From assembly GCA_003208835.1 (NCBI GenBank), contig QCVD01000006.1:1-64000 (forward strand): a DNA stretch of 64,000 nt, written 5' to 3'. Under the pieces are notes generated by a model. The model ran no database searches, had not been told where the DNA came from, and saw nothing but the letters and a program-made list of their open reading frames with translations. The position numbers and the translations under genes were made by a program. This stretch comes from Synechococcus sp. AG-683-C23 (GTDB lineage Bacteria; Cyanobacteriota; Cyanobacteriia; PCC-6307; Cyanobiaceae). This document shows positions 46,389 to 55,447 of this stretch, one piece after another. Within the stretch, counting starts at the first letter, position 1; each line of letters opens with the position of its first letter.

Positions 46389-47564
46389 TTACAAAGCCAA
46401 GCTGGGGGACTCTGCCTTGAAGGGAAGCTCGGCGTTGATCGCATCGATCTCCTCCAGCATTAGTCCATTCACCTTGGGCAACCAAGCCCGGATCAACCCA
46501 TCCATCTGCGGTTCATACCAACGATGCAAACTGGCGTGCGGCTGAGCCACAAATCCACGGCGCCGCTTATGGCTACCTCCTGCACCGGGATCAAATGAAT
46601 CGATTCCCTGCTGCAGAGCCCACTGAATTGGAGCGTAATAACAAACCTCGAAATGCAAGCAGTCAATTTGTTCGTGCGTTCCCCAATAGCGGCCCCATAG
46701 GCAGGTGGCATCGCGCACACAAAGCGACATCGCAACAGGGTCGCGAGGATCACCGCGATGAGCCGAAAACAACACCACATTTTCGCGATATTGATCGGCT
46801 AATGAAGCAAAGAATCCCTGCTCCAGATACTTGCTGCCCCATGGCCCCCACTGGGAACAATGCTGCTCATAAAACTGATACATGGTCTGCAGGAGATCAC
46901 CATCAAGCTGATCGCCTGTGAGGGGCGTCACCGTGATTCCGGCCTTAGCAACAGCCTTACGCTCTCGCTTGATGTTGCGGCGCTGATTCGCATTAAAACC
47001 CTGAAGATAATCATCAAAGGTTTGATCGTTGCCCCGGCTCCACAGACTCTGTTGATTCAGCCAAGCTGCGCAACCTGCCGCCTCAGCGAGAGGGCGCCAA
47101 GACGGATCTACATACAGAAAATTACAACTTAATATTCCATTTTTCTGACAAAAATCATCGATAGTTTGTATCAACAAAATCGTATGCTGCGCTTCATCCT
47201 CTTCCGGGAGCACATGAAATCTGTAGCCCGTAACCGGGCTCACCGGGCTCATCCCTAAGAGCTTTGGGTAGTAGCGCAAACCAAGATCTGCCGCCAATCG
47301 CGCGAAGGCCTGATCAAAAACAAATTCGCCGTAGCTATGGCCCTTCACGAATAACGGCGCCACTGCAATCGGCACCTCGTCGCGCCAAAGGGCTAAATGC
47401 AGCGGTTGCCAACCTTGATCGGGAATCGTGCTGCCCGAACTCTCCAGAGCCTCCAACCAGTTCCATCGGTAGAACGGAATGGCTGTATCTCCCACCAACG
47501 CTCTCCACTGAGGCTCTGAAATCTCATCGATGGAGCGGTGCCAGCGAGCTGTAAGTGACGACAT
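46389..47564 (-). CDS. GNAT/FemAB-like acyltransferase (DUF482 type)
   Basis: 391 residues from ATG 47564 (TTG 47585 is possible). The family pattern is seen throughout: IPFYRWNWLEALESSGS near the start, GFNANQRRNIKRERKAV in the middle, and GGSHKRRRGFVAQPHASLHRW near the C-terminus. Such proteins are predicted to be peptidoglycan-interpeptide-bridge or peptidyl transferases related to FemAB; the actual acceptor is unknown. Upstream of the DUF4346 gene on the same strand. Confidence 0.85.
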   Translation of the reverse strand: MSSLTARWHRSIDEISEPQWRALVGDTAIPFYRWNWLEALESSGSTIPDQGWQPLHLALWRDEVPIAVAPLFVKGHSYGEFVFDQAFARLAADLGLRYYPKLLGMSPVSPVTGYRFHVLPEEDEAQHTILLIQTIDDFCQKNGILSCNFLYVDPSWRPLAEAAGCAAWLNQQSLWSRGNDQTFDDYLQGFNANQRRNIKRERKAVAKAGITVTPLTGDQLDGDLLQTMYQFYEQHCSQWGPWGSKYLEQGFFASLADQYRENVVLFSAHRGDPRDPVAMSLCVRDATCLWGRYWGTHEQIDCLHFEVCYYAPIQWALQQGIDSFDPGAGGSHKRRRGFVAQPHASLHRWYEPQMDGLIRAWLPKVNGLMLEEIDAINAELPFKAESPSLAL

Positions 47565-47621
47565 CGAAGTTTCGCCGCAGGCCAACTCGCCAGACCTTAA
47601 CCAGAGACTTGCAACAGCCGG

Positions 47622-48008
47622 TTAGGCCAGCGGATCTGCGCTCATGGTGATTACACCATCGTCGAAGTCGATGGTCAAATCGATTGCACTAACGCCCTTC
47701 ACCACGGCTTTTACGTCATCACCTTTGACAATCCAGGCGTTGTTGCCTCGCTGCTCAATCCGAGTGGATGCGCAGCCGCAAAAACCGATAATGTCTCCCG
47801 CTTCAAAATCCATGATCTTCATGTAGCCCTTACCGCCGTTGAGGGTCTCGAAGGTGTCGTTGCCGTCACCACCGAAAACGCGATAGCGCCCCTCTTCGGT
47901 GCGAATCAAATCGTCACCACCAAAGCCATACACAAACTTGTTGCGTCGGGTGCCCGTCAGTTCATCGACACCATCAGTTCCGCGCAGCTTTTTTCGGTTC
48001 TTTGCCAT
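47622..48008 (-). CDS. Small RTX/calcium-binding protein
   Basis: 128 residues without a signal peptide. Two partial RTX nonapeptides: FVYGFGGDDLIRTEEG and RVFGGDGNDTFETLNGG, i.e. GGxGxDxUx motifs that bind Ca2+ in a beta-roll. Before them is a basic head (MAKNRKKLRGTDG); after them comes a C-terminal domain with FCGCASTRIE, holding a C-G-C pair, and repeated ...VKGDDVKAVVKGVSAIDL. RTX proteins leave the cell by type I secretion with a C-terminal signal; whether this short one is exported is unknown. It stands alone between two minus-strand genes. Confidence 0.78.
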   Translation of the reverse strand: MAKNRKKLRGTDGVDELTGTRRNKFVYGFGGDDLIRTEEGRYRVFGGDGNDTFETLNGGKGYMKIMDFEAGDIIGFCGCASTRIEQRGNNAWIVKGDDVKAVVKGVSAIDLTIDFDDGVITMSADPLA

Positions 48009-48073
48009 GGATCTAACTATTTTTATTCAGCCTAGAGAATGAATTTGGCGGTGTACTCCCCCTATTGGGGGAT

Positions 48074-48766
48074 TCAGAGCGCAACTGATCCAGCGCCAGC
48101 TCGCAGCCTTCGATAACGGAGCAACCACTCCCCCTCACCCAACGGTTCGGCTCCCTCAGCACGCCAAGCATTCGGCGCCGTAAGGCTATCCGGCAAAGCA
48201 GATAACTCTGTTGGCAGCCAAGTATTCGTCCCACCCAGCACCCGTGGCACAAGGGTGAGCCGCAAAACATCCACGCAGTCGGCCGCCAACAAATCCGCCG
48301 CTAGGTGTGCACCACCGAGAAGCACCAGCCGCTGAATTCCAGCGGCTCCAAGATCCGCGAGTTGCTCGGGCCAGGAGTCGGCAAGCGGAATCCAACGGTC
48401 GAAGCCATCGTCCATGGGTGAAGGAGCGACCAGCCAACGGCAGAGCGGCTGCTGAAAGAACCGCCAAGACGTTGAAAAATCAGGTGAGCGACTCACAATC
48501 ACCGCGGCTGGGTGAGCCGGGCGTCCGGCAGATAGCCGTTGGTTCACCAGAGTGCGGCTTCGAATTAAACAGGTGCACTCATGCGCCCTGAGAGTGCCGG
48601 CACCGATCAGACAAGCATCGGCCCAAGCCAGCGCTTGGTCGAGAGCAACTCGATCACCCTCACCCCCGAGATGCGCTGCCCCTCCTTCGACTGGAGCCAA
48701 TCGGCCATCAAGACTGATGGCCAACACCAAGCGAACCTCCGGGCGATCAGATGGCTGCAACGGCAT
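48074..48766 (-). CDS. RibD C-terminal-domain (DHFR-like) reductase
   Basis: 230 residues, a stand-alone RibD_C/dihydrofolate-reductase-like fold. RLVLAISLDGRLAP (substrate loop), ALAWADACLIGAGTLRAH, IQRLVLLGGAHLAADLL (NADPH loop GG), and LTLVPRVLGG near the end. It lacks the deaminase domain of full RibD. It could reduce diaminohydroxyphosphoribosylamino-pyrimidine in riboflavin synthesis or act on a pterin; the 20-base overlap with the upstream PTPS-type gene favours the latter but does not show it. Start overlaps the preceding gene's 3' end. Confidence 0.85.
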   Translation of the reverse strand: MPLQPSDRPEVRLVLAISLDGRLAPVEGGAAHLGGEGDRVALDQALAWADACLIGAGTLRAHECTCLIRSRTLVNQRLSAGRPAHPAAVIVSRSPDFSTSWRFFQQPLCRWLVAPSPMDDGFDRWIPLADSWPEQLADLGAAGIQRLVLLGGAHLAADLLAADCVDVLRLTLVPRVLGGTNTWLPTELSALPDSLTAPNAWRAEGAEPLGEGEWLLRYRRLRAGAGSVAL

Positions 48767-49667
48767 CCATCACAGCAGGAAGCATTTCTAGCTGCGGTAC
48801 TTCCGCATACACCTCTGCAGCGTTATTGGGGCTCTCTTGGAGACGCACCTTGTGCAGATGGGCTCCGATCGCCTTGATCGGAGTTGAGAGGCGATCGGCA
48901 ATGTGCAGCGCAATGTTTTCTGCGGTGGGAACACACTCAGCAAAAAACGGCACGTCTTTGTTCAGAAACGTGTGATCGAAAGGCTCAACAACCAAATCGT
49001 CGACGAGCCGTTGCAGGGCCGACAAGTCACAAACCATTCCGGTGCGCGGGTCGATCCCACCACGCACTGTGATGTCCACCAAGTAGTTGTGCCCATGGCC
49101 ATGGGGCCGGGCGCACTTGCCATAGATCTGCTCGTTCTCTTCCTGACTCAGCTCTGGTCGCGCCAAGCGATGGGCTGCCGCGAAATGGGTGCGGATGGTG
49201 AGAAATGCGTCCATGGGATCTCCGAGATAGTCGGCCCAGAGGCCCGGTTGTTCGTAAAGGCGTAATGCCGTGATCGGAAGGTGAGCGCGAAGGCGATGCC
49301 AAATCGTTCGCACCAGTGCCTCAGTGGTGGGGAGGCAACCCTCCGGACCCGACAAATCGAATTCAGGCCAAGCTTCATTCAAGAAGCGGAAGTCGAGCTG
49401 ACCCGTGACCTCAGCGCGGATCGCATGCTTCACCTCAGAGAGGTTCAACACCATGCCATGGGCATCCAAGTCGCCCGCCATCGAAACGATCAGCTCATAG
49501 TTGTGACCATGACCTGGCGCGAAACTACAGGGACCAAAGCGCGCAGCATTGTCGTCTGCTGACAGCTCCGGCAACCAGTAACGATGGCTGGCACTGAAAC
49601 AGGCCCGTCGCGTGATCACGCAAGAACGGCCCTGGCCATGCCGGGCAATCGACTTCATTTCAGTCAT
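48747..49667 (-). CDS. Tandem 6-pyruvoyl-tetrahydropterin synthase/QueD-like protein
   Basis: 306 residues made of two PTPS domains. Domain 1: CFSASHRYWLPE (His28), CSFAPGHGHNY (Cys47, His53, His55). Domain 2: HFAAAHRLARPE (His166), CARPHGHGHNY (Cys185, His191, His193). Each keeps the Zn histidines and the catalytic cysteine with C-x5-HGHNY spacing as in animal PTPS, unlike the C-x3-HGH of E. coli QueD as I remember it. Product could be 6-pyruvoyl-tetrahydropterin (biopterin glucosides occur in cyanobacteria) or carboxytetrahydropterin for queuosine. Overlaps the RibD_C gene by 20 bases. Divergent from aroK. Confidence 0.88.
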   Translation of the reverse strand: MTEMKSIARHGQGRSCVITRRACFSASHRYWLPELSADDNAARFGPCSFAPGHGHNYELIVSMAGDLDAHGMVLNLSEVKHAIRAEVTGQLDFRFLNEAWPEFDLSGPEGCLPTTEALVRTIWHRLRAHLPITALRLYEQPGLWADYLGDPMDAFLTIRTHFAAAHRLARPELSQEENEQIYGKCARPHGHGHNYLVDITVRGGIDPRTGMVCDLSALQRLVDDLVVEPFDHTFLNKDVPFFAECVPTAENIALHIADRLSTPIKAIGAHLHKVRLQESPNNAAEVYAEVPQLEMLPAVMDAVAAI

Positions 49668-49718
49668 GTGACATTCCGGCCGGGGAGCATCCTAATGAGC
49701 TAATGGCAATTTCGAGCG

Positions 49719-50294
49719 ATGACAGACCTCAATCTTTCCCTAAAACAACGCCTAAGCGGACGCAGCATCTACCTCATCGGAATGATGGGAAGCGGCAAAA
49801 CCAGCACTGGACGCCCCCTAGCGAAACGTCTGGGTTACGGCTTTGTCGATGCCGATGCCGTCATCGAACAAGCTGCCGGCTGCACGATTCCAGCCATTTT
49901 TGAACGGGATGGAGAAGCAGGATTTCGCGCCATCGAACGGCAAGTGCTCAACACCATCAGTCAGCGCCATTCCTTAGTGGTGGCCACAGGCGGTGGGGTC
50001 GTGACCACGCCAGAAAACTGGGGACAACTGCACAGCGGCATCGTGGTTTGGCTTGATGTGGATCGGGGCCAACTACTCGCGCGCTTGCGGGCCGACTCCA
50101 CCCTGCGTCCGCTGTTGCAACAGCCAGACCCCGAAGCAGCGCTGGACACGCTCCTTCAGCAAAGACGGCCTCTTTACGGCGAAGCGGATCTCACGGTGTT
50201 GATCAACGACGAAACAGCGGAAGCCGTCGCCGACAGCATCTTGCAACTGCTTCCCGGACTCCTCAAAGATCCAACCCAACAACGCGAGCGCTGA
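49719..50294 (+). CDS. aroK: Shikimate kinase
   Basis: Phosphorylates shikimate in aromatic amino acid synthesis. 191 residues. P-loop [20 protein letters not shown] (17-36), shikimate-binding VDADAVIE and [19 protein letters not shown] around 84-93, lid [11 protein letters not shown] with the catalytic arginines. Complete and of normal length. Followed by a convergent hypothetical gene 16 bases away. Confidence 0.95.
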   Translation: MTDLNLSLKQRLSGRSIYLIGMMGSGKTSTGRPLAKRLGYGFVDADAVIEQAAGCTIPAIFERDGEAGFRAIERQVLNTISQRHSLVVATGGGVVTTPENWGQLHSGIVVWLDVDRGQLLARLRADSTLRPLLQQPDPEAALDTLLQQRRPLYGEADLTVLINDETAEAVADSILQLLPGLLKDPTQQRER

Positions 50295-50310
50295 TTTCAG
50301 AGCCTTGATT

Positions 50311-50577
50311 TCAGAGCGTTGATGGTGGCTCCAAGCGAACCGCAAACCACTGAATAGAAACTCCCGGACTGAGCTCCAAATCACAGGCTGTATCCAGCAA
50401 CCTTTGGGCAGCCGCCTCGACACTCGCTTGATCAGCCAAGTCGGCTGGCAACTGATCCATCGTCTGCAACCAGCCACTCAGCCATGCCAATGTATTTGCA
50501 ACATCGAGCAGCTGTTCTGGCTTGCCGGGTTCCAACACCACATAGTCGTCACAAGCACGAATTAAAGGATCAGACAT
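50311..50577 (-). CDS. Conserved hypothetical protein, start overlapping a divergent gene
   Basis: 88 residues from ATG 50577; the frame is open to 50679, but that longer part overlaps the divergent gene. All-helical composition: IRACDDYVVLEPGKPEQLLD, TLAWLSGWLQTMDQ, then VEAAAQRLLDTACDLELSPG and WFAVRLEPPS. No recognised domain. Its ATG (CAT on the plus strand) shares two bases with the ATG of the divergent gene at 50576, so the two would have no 5' leader in common. It lies 16 bases beyond the convergent aroK stop. Confidence 0.65.
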   Translation of the reverse strand: MSDPLIRACDDYVVLEPGKPEQLLDVANTLAWLSGWLQTMDQLPADLADQASVEAAAQRLLDTACDLELSPGVSIQWFAVRLEPPSTL

Positions 50578-51250
50578 GGGCCGTGACTTGCTTGCGCTTC
50601 TGATCGGTTTCTCCATCCTGCTCGGTGGATCCCCCGCCTGGGCATCGCCTCTGGAGCAAAGGCTGGAACTGTGGCCCAACTGGACGTTGCCGGCCTCTCT
50701 CAGCCGCCCCTCCAGCCATGACGACCTGATCTATCCGCAGTGGTTCCAAGGCAGATGGCAAGTGGAAAGTATCGACCTCGACGCCCTCGACCAGCCCGCC
50801 ATCACCCACGAAGCGCGCTTTATTTCCGACAGCCAAAACAGGCTTGTGGGCGATCGAGCCTTCAACGCAATTGCCATCGGTCGCGCCCTGCTCGGCGAAC
50901 AGCTGCTGCGCGTCGAGGACGACCCCAAATCATCCAACCGGCAGATGGCACAGCTCAGCGGCGATCGACGCCTGGAAACCACGGTGACCGACAGAAAACA
51001 GCATTCCCCCGATGCCAACACTTTCCTGGCCGACGAGCTGGTGTTGCAAATCCTCCACGCTCCTGGCCCCCCAAGATTGAGTCAGGTGGAAACCCTCAGC
51101 CGCTATCAGCGCTGCGGTTCAGCGATCTGCGCCGAGCAGTGGCAGGGGATTTACCCCCCGCCAGGAGAAAATTTGCGCGACACCATCAAAAGCAGCCACC
51201 ACTACCAGCTGCGGTTCACACCTCTTCCAGCGTCCGCTCCATCAACTTGA
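50576..51250 (+). CDS. Exported DUF6816-like protein (probably lumenal or periplasmic)
   Basis: 224 residues. Signal peptide GRDLLALLIGFSILLGGSPAWA with a clear AWA-S cleavage site. The mature protein has YPQWFQGRWQVESIDLD near 60 and NRLVGDRAFNAIAIGRALLG, a pattern I associate with the cyanobacterial and chloroplast DUF6816 group, plausibly lipocalin-like. Two cysteines, in QRCGSAICAEQ, may form a disulfide. Function unknown. 3' end overlaps the convergent GST gene by 35 bases. Confidence 0.68.
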   Translation: MGRDLLALLIGFSILLGGSPAWASPLEQRLELWPNWTLPASLSRPSSHDDLIYPQWFQGRWQVESIDLDALDQPAITHEARFISDSQNRLVGDRAFNAIAIGRALLGEQLLRVEDDPKSSNRQMAQLSGDRRLETTVTDRKQHSPDANTFLADELVLQILHAPGPPRLSQVETLSRYQRCGSAICAEQWQGIYPPPGENLRDTIKSSHHYQLRFTPLPASAPST

Positions 51251-51938
51251 GCTCCATCTGGTCTCTCCACTGGAAGAGGGGCTGAAGTTTGGGGTGATCA
51301 CTCACCCCAGGAACCCCTTTCCCAGCCAATGCTGCACCCGCAGAGGAGGGGAAACACAACAACGACAGTTGTGCCGCCACCGACAAGTCGGCCATCGACA
51401 TGGCATCTCCCACAAGCCAAGGTTTGTGTTGGACAGATGCTGACAACTGCTCAAGGCTGGTGAGCAAATCCGCACGGTCGTTCTGATTCACCAACTCGGT
51501 GACGCTGCCGACCCAGCCACCGGGGATGGCACCCATCACGGTGCGCACCGGATCGGGGAGATCATCGGGGAGAAGTGCAATACGCAGCGATGCATCCATG
51601 GCGGCTGCCTGAATCAGGGCAGAACGTCCAGCCGCCGCCAGCGTTGTATCCGCCCAATCCTCGATTAGGTGCACCTGAGCAGCCTCACGAACATCGACAG
51701 GGAACAGTGGGGAACTGGGTTCTCGCTGTTCAAGGTGCCGGGCAATCGCAGAAGAATCGGCCAACACAACGTCTCCATCCACCAGGACGGGAACCTGTCG
51801 CTGACCAGACATGCGGAAGACAGCAATCTGGCCGATCCCAGGGGTGACATCAACGGTGCGGTAGCTCAGCCCTTTGGCTTGAAGCACCATCCGAACCTTC
51901 AGGCAGAAAGCGGAATGGCGAAATTGATGCAGTTCCAT
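51216..51938 (-). CDS. Glutathione S-transferase family protein
   Basis: 240 residues from ATG 51938 (51941 and 51956 are nearby alternatives). Thioredoxin-fold N-domain MELHQFRHSAFCLKVRMVLQ with the active Ser or Cys in SAFCLK, then RQVPVLVDGDVVLADSSAIA, whose cis-Pro and Ser contact glutathione. All-helical C-domain from about 95, with MADLSVAAQLSLL. Substrate unknown. Convergent overlap with the DUF6816-like gene. The next plus-strand gene starts 63 bases away. Confidence 0.87.
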   Translation of the reverse strand: MELHQFRHSAFCLKVRMVLQAKGLSYRTVDVTPGIGQIAVFRMSGQRQVPVLVDGDVVLADSSAIARHLEQREPSSPLFPVDVREAAQVHLIEDWADTTLAAAGRSALIQAAAMDASLRIALLPDDLPDPVRTVMGAIPGGWVGSVTELVNQNDRADLLTSLEQLSASVQHKPWLVGDAMSMADLSVAAQLSLLCFPSSAGAALAGKGVPGVSDHPKLQPLFQWRDQMELKLMERTLEEV

Positions 51939-52000
51939 CATCACCGAAGGGGCCATAAGCCCGGCAGAGTAGCTATCAAAAGCCAGAGCTCGCCAGCACC

Positions 52001-52207
52001 ATGCGGGAGTTTTTCCTCAATGTCACCCGTTATCCGCGTTATTTAGTCACCTTCACGCTCGGGGTGATGAACTCTGTGGCTGAACCTCTCGCCCAGCGAC
52101 GCAGCAATCCGGTGACGGCGGTGGCGATGATCGGCGCCCTTATCAGCGGTTTCATCAGCCTCTCGTTGGTACTACGTGCCATGGTGAATGGAGTACCAAT
52201 GGCGTAA
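52001..52207 (+). CDS. DUF751 (Ycf33-like) small membrane protein
   Basis: 68 residues: [20 protein letters not shown] at the N-terminus and [24 protein letters not shown] near the C-terminus, two membrane segments. The FxxNxxRYPRxxxTFxLG start is the mark of the DUF751 family that includes the plastid-encoded Ycf33, of unknown thylakoid-related role. ATG at 52001 chosen for this N-terminus. Its TAA overlaps the ATG of rbfA (TAATG), a coupled pair. Confidence 0.85.
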   Translation: MREFFLNVTRYPRYLVTFTLGVMNSVAEPLAQRRSNPVTAVAMIGALISGFISLSLVLRAMVNGVPMA

Positions 52208-52611
52208 TGGCTCAGGGGCGTCGGGTTGAGCGGGTCGCAGCCCTGATCCGCAAAGAAACCAGTGAACTGTTGATCAATGGCATCCGCGATGAACGGGTGC
52301 ACAAGGGCATGGTGAGCATCACGTCGGTTGAAGTGGCTGGAGATCTTCAGCACTGCAAGATTTTTGTGAGCATTTTTGGAGAGCCAAACGACCAAAACGA
52401 AGTACTCGAAGGGCTCGAAGCAGCCAGCGGTTACTTAAGAGGTGAACTCGGGCGACGACTGCAAATGCGTCGAGCACCCGAGGTGAAGTTTCAACTGGAT
52501 CGCGGCCTCGAGAAGGGAACATCCGTGCTTGGGCTGCTCAACCAGCTCGAAGATCAACGCCAAGAACGCGGTGAAATCCCCCTAGGAAGCGATGAGCACC
52601 AGCCCGACTGA
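52207..52611 (+). CDS. rbfA: Ribosome-binding factor A
   Basis: Late 30S maturation factor, needed for 16S 5'-end processing. 134 residues. [20 protein letters not shown] at the start, then [22 protein letters not shown], the KH-like core, and [21 protein letters not shown], the C-terminal hallmark. Full length. Overlaps the GH3 gene by 20 bases, which suggests translational coupling; the frame of the latter is shifted by one. Confidence 0.95.
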   Translation: MAQGRRVERVAALIRKETSELLINGIRDERVHKGMVSITSVEVAGDLQHCKIFVSIFGEPNDQNEVLEGLEAASGYLRGELGRRLQMRRAPEVKFQLDRGLEKGTSVLGLLNQLEDQRQERGEIPLGSDEHQPD

Positions 52612-54208
52612 TCGATTGCAGCGACAGGTCGCCGAGCTGATCGTGGTCCGAGCCAGTGGCCACCTCGCGGATCAACAACGTCGCTATCCCCGCTGGGAAC
52701 TCAGCAACACAGATCTGCAACGTCTGCTCCAGCAAGGCGTCGGGGGGGTGATCCTGTTGGGGGGAAGCGCTGTGGAATTGCAACAGCGCACTTTGATGTT
52801 GCGGCGATGGAGTGATCAACCGCTTTTGCTCTGTGCGGATGTGGAAGAAGGCGTTGGCCAACGCTTTGAAGGGGGAAGCTGGCTGGTCCCACCGTTAGCT
52901 CTCGGTCGGTTGTATCAACACGAGCCGAAGCGAGCCTTGGACTTCGCCGAGCGCTACGGCCGTTGCACCGGAGACCAGGCGCGCCGCTGCGGACTGAACT
53001 GGGTGCTCGGGCCCGTTTGCGACGTGAACAACAACCCCGCCAACCCGGTGATCAATGTGCGGGCTTGGGGAGAAGATGCCCCCACGGCCGGAGCACTTGC
53101 TGCTGCATTTCAGCGCGGACTCAGCCGAACTGGGGTGCTGGGTTGTGCCAAGCACTTCCCAGGCCACGGAGACACGAGCAGCGACTCGCATCTCGACCTT
53201 CCCGTCCTTCCCCATAGCCCGGAGCGATTGGCGAATCTTGAACTCCCGCCGTTTCGGGAGGTGATTGCCGCCGGCGTGGACAGCGTGATGACAGCCCACC
53301 TCCTGCTCCCAGAGCTGGATCAAGCCCATCCCGCAACGCTTTCAAAAGCAGTGCTCACCAACCTGCTACGCGACGACTTGCACTTTGACGGTTTGGTGGT
53401 GACCGATGCCCTCGTCATGGAAGCCATCACCAAGCGTCATGGAGCTGCGGAGGCCGCAGTGCTGGCCTTAGAAGCCGGCGCCGATTTGATTTTGATGCCC
53501 GCCGATGCCGATGCCGCGATAAGCGGTTTGTGTGAGGCCTTCAGCAGCGGACGGCTGCCCGAGCAGCGCTTAGCGACTTCACTGCAACGGCGGCGCCAAG
53601 CCCTTGATCGGATCCAAAAGCCCCAAGCACCCGACCAGCCCCAAGACACCCCTCTCCCCTCAGAGGCCGAGCGCACCCTGGAACAGGAGCTCGTTGCTGC
53701 TTGCCTTCATCTCCAACCCAGCACCGGCATCAAAGCGAGCCAAGGCATCAACTTGATCCGGGTGGATGGCCTCTTTCCTTGCCCTGTTCTCAGTGGCACA
53801 GCGCCTGCCCTTCGCCTACCCGAAGGTCAAGGATTCAAGAGCCTGGTGATCCACAGCCAAGGCATCTCCCCTTGGCAAAACCAAACCGATGCCCCCCTGG
53901 CCCTGAATCACCTTGGGGAGGGTCCGGTGCTTCTGCAAATCTTCATGCGGGGCAATCCCTTTCGCGGCTCACAAGACAGCATCGAGCCGTGGTCGGCAGC
54001 GGTGCAGCAGTTACAACGCCTCCATCGGCTGGCTGGTCTTGTGATCTATGGAAGTCCCTACGTTTGGGAGCAATTGAAAACCGTGCTGAACCCCGACATA
54101 CCTGCCGCCTACAGCCCAGGACAAATGCCTGAAGCACAACGACAGGTTTTAACGACTCTGCTGAACCGCTCACACACCACAACCGGTAACGCTGACTTCA
54201 CCGACTAA
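52592..54208 (+). CDS. Glycoside hydrolase family 3 (NagZ-like beta-N-acetylhexosaminidase)
   Basis: 538 residues. TIM-barrel domain with [15 protein letters not shown], then [20 protein letters not shown] (about 185-204): K-H-F-P-G-H-G-x4-DSH is the NagZ catalytic loop with the histidine that serves as acid/base. Nucleophile region [13 protein letters not shown] (Asp in VTDA). The last 190 residues form a second domain seen in longer family members. It probably removes GlcNAc from muropeptides, supplying anhydro-MurNAc for anmK, although beta-glucosidase cannot be excluded. First codon is ATG within the rbfA gene. Confidence 0.88.
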   Translation: MSTSPTDRLQRQVAELIVVRASGHLADQQRRYPRWELSNTDLQRLLQQGVGGVILLGGSAVELQQRTLMLRRWSDQPLLLCADVEEGVGQRFEGGSWLVPPLALGRLYQHEPKRALDFAERYGRCTGDQARRCGLNWVLGPVCDVNNNPANPVINVRAWGEDAPTAGALAAAFQRGLSRTGVLGCAKHFPGHGDTSSDSHLDLPVLPHSPERLANLELPPFREVIAAGVDSVMTAHLLLPELDQAHPATLSKAVLTNLLRDDLHFDGLVVTDALVMEAITKRHGAAEAAVLALEAGADLILMPADADAAISGLCEAFSSGRLPEQRLATSLQRRRQALDRIQKPQAPDQPQDTPLPSEAERTLEQELVAACLHLQPSTGIKASQGINLIRVDGLFPCPVLSGTAPALRLPEGQGFKSLVIHSQGISPWQNQTDAPLALNHLGEGPVLLQIFMRGNPFRGSQDSIEPWSAAVQQLQRLHRLAGLVIYGSPYVWEQLKTVLNPDIPAAYSPGQMPEAQRQVLTTLLNRSHTTTGNADFTD

Positions 54209-54244
54209 GCGCTTTAACCTCTGCCGATCCAACGGCCGCAACTG

Positions 54245-55447
54245 ATGCTCAGCCTTTCCATGATCGTGCGCAACGAGGAAGCACGACTGGCGGCCTGCTT
54301 GGCCTCCGTGAAGGGGTTCGCCGATGAAATGGTGCTGGTGGACACCGGTTCCGTTGACGCCACCGTGGCCATCGCCGAACAAGCCGGGGCGCGCGTCGAA
54401 CGGATGGAATGGCCTGGGGATTTTGCCCCTGCCCGCAACCACGCTCTGCAATACCTCAAGGGCGATTGGGTGCTGGTGCTCGATGCGGATGAACAACTTC
54501 GGCCGGAGGTGATCCCGTCTTTGAAAGCCTTGATGGCCCAGCCCGATGTGCTGGTGATCAACCTGCTCCGCTATGAAATCGGAGCAGCCATGGCTCCTTA
54601 TTCCAGCGTCAGTCGGTTGTTTCGCCGTCATCCCAGCATTCAGTGGAGTCGCCCTTATCACTCGATGATCGATGAGAGCGTGCAGGCGCTCACCACAGCA
54701 GAGCCCCAGTGGCGCATCGCGGATTGCAGTGAACCCGCCATCCTTCATGACGGTTACAGGCCTGAACTTCTCGCTGGTTCCGACAAAGCCGACCGGCTGC
54801 GTGAGGCCATGGAAGACGACCTCAAACAACACCCTGGTGACCCCTACGCATGCGCCAAGCTCGGGGGACTTTTGATCAGCGAAGGACGCGAGTCAGAGGC
54901 GATTCCGCTCTTGCGCCAAGGCCTTGAAGGCGCCACCGCCCAGAGCAGCGAACGTTATGAACTGCTCCTGCATCTCGGTTTAGCGCTGTCCAAATCCAAC
55001 CCAGATGAGGCCATGGCCTTCTATCGCCAAGCCCTGGACATACCACTGGACACCCGCATCACCCTTGGCGCTCGCCTCAACCTGGCCGCGCGATTGATGG
55101 AACACGACCAACTCGAAGAAGCGATCCAACTCACCCAAACCGCCACGCAACGGGCTCCGGAAGTGGCCTTGGGTTGGTACAACCTCGGCTTGATGCTCCG
55201 CAAAAAAGGCGACATCGCCGCGGCCCTCGATGCCTATGGCCGTTCCCTTGCCTTAGATCCCAACAACGTCGCCTGCCATCAAAACCATTCCGTGGCCAGG
55301 TTGCTCGGCGGTGATATCGAAGCCGCCCGAGACGGTTTTCGGAAGGCGATTGAACTCTTGGCGGCCCAAGGTCGCACCGATGAGGCCCGCCAACTGCGCG
55401 ACAAGATTCAAGGAATCGTGAAACTTGATGCGGAGCTGATGGTGTGA
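54245..55447 (+). CDS. Family 2 glycosyltransferase with TPR repeats
   Basis: 400 residues. GT-A domain: LSLSMIVRNEEARLAACLAS, DTGSVDATVAIAEQAGARV, and LVLDADEQLRPEVI carrying the DxD-like metal motif (D-A-D) at about 80. It covers the first 220 residues. The rest is five or so tetratricopeptide repeats (DPYACAKLGGLLISEGRESE; ALGWYNLGLMLRKKGDIAAA and DAYGRSLALDPNNVACH). The fusion is common in cyanobacteria; acceptor unknown, probably a cell-envelope glycan or protein. Overlaps hemD by four bases. Confidence 0.88.
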   Translation: MLSLSMIVRNEEARLAACLASVKGFADEMVLVDTGSVDATVAIAEQAGARVERMEWPGDFAPARNHALQYLKGDWVLVLDADEQLRPEVIPSLKALMAQPDVLVINLLRYEIGAAMAPYSSVSRLFRRHPSIQWSRPYHSMIDESVQALTTAEPQWRIADCSEPAILHDGYRPELLAGSDKADRLREAMEDDLKQHPGDPYACAKLGGLLISEGRESEAIPLLRQGLEGATAQSSERYELLLHLGLALSKSNPDEAMAFYRQALDIPLDTRITLGARLNLAARLMEHDQLEEAIQLTQTATQRAPEVALGWYNLGLMLRKKGDIAAALDAYGRSLALDPNNVACHQNHSVARLLGGDIEAARDGFRKAIELLAAQGRTDEARQLRDKIQGIVKLDAELMV

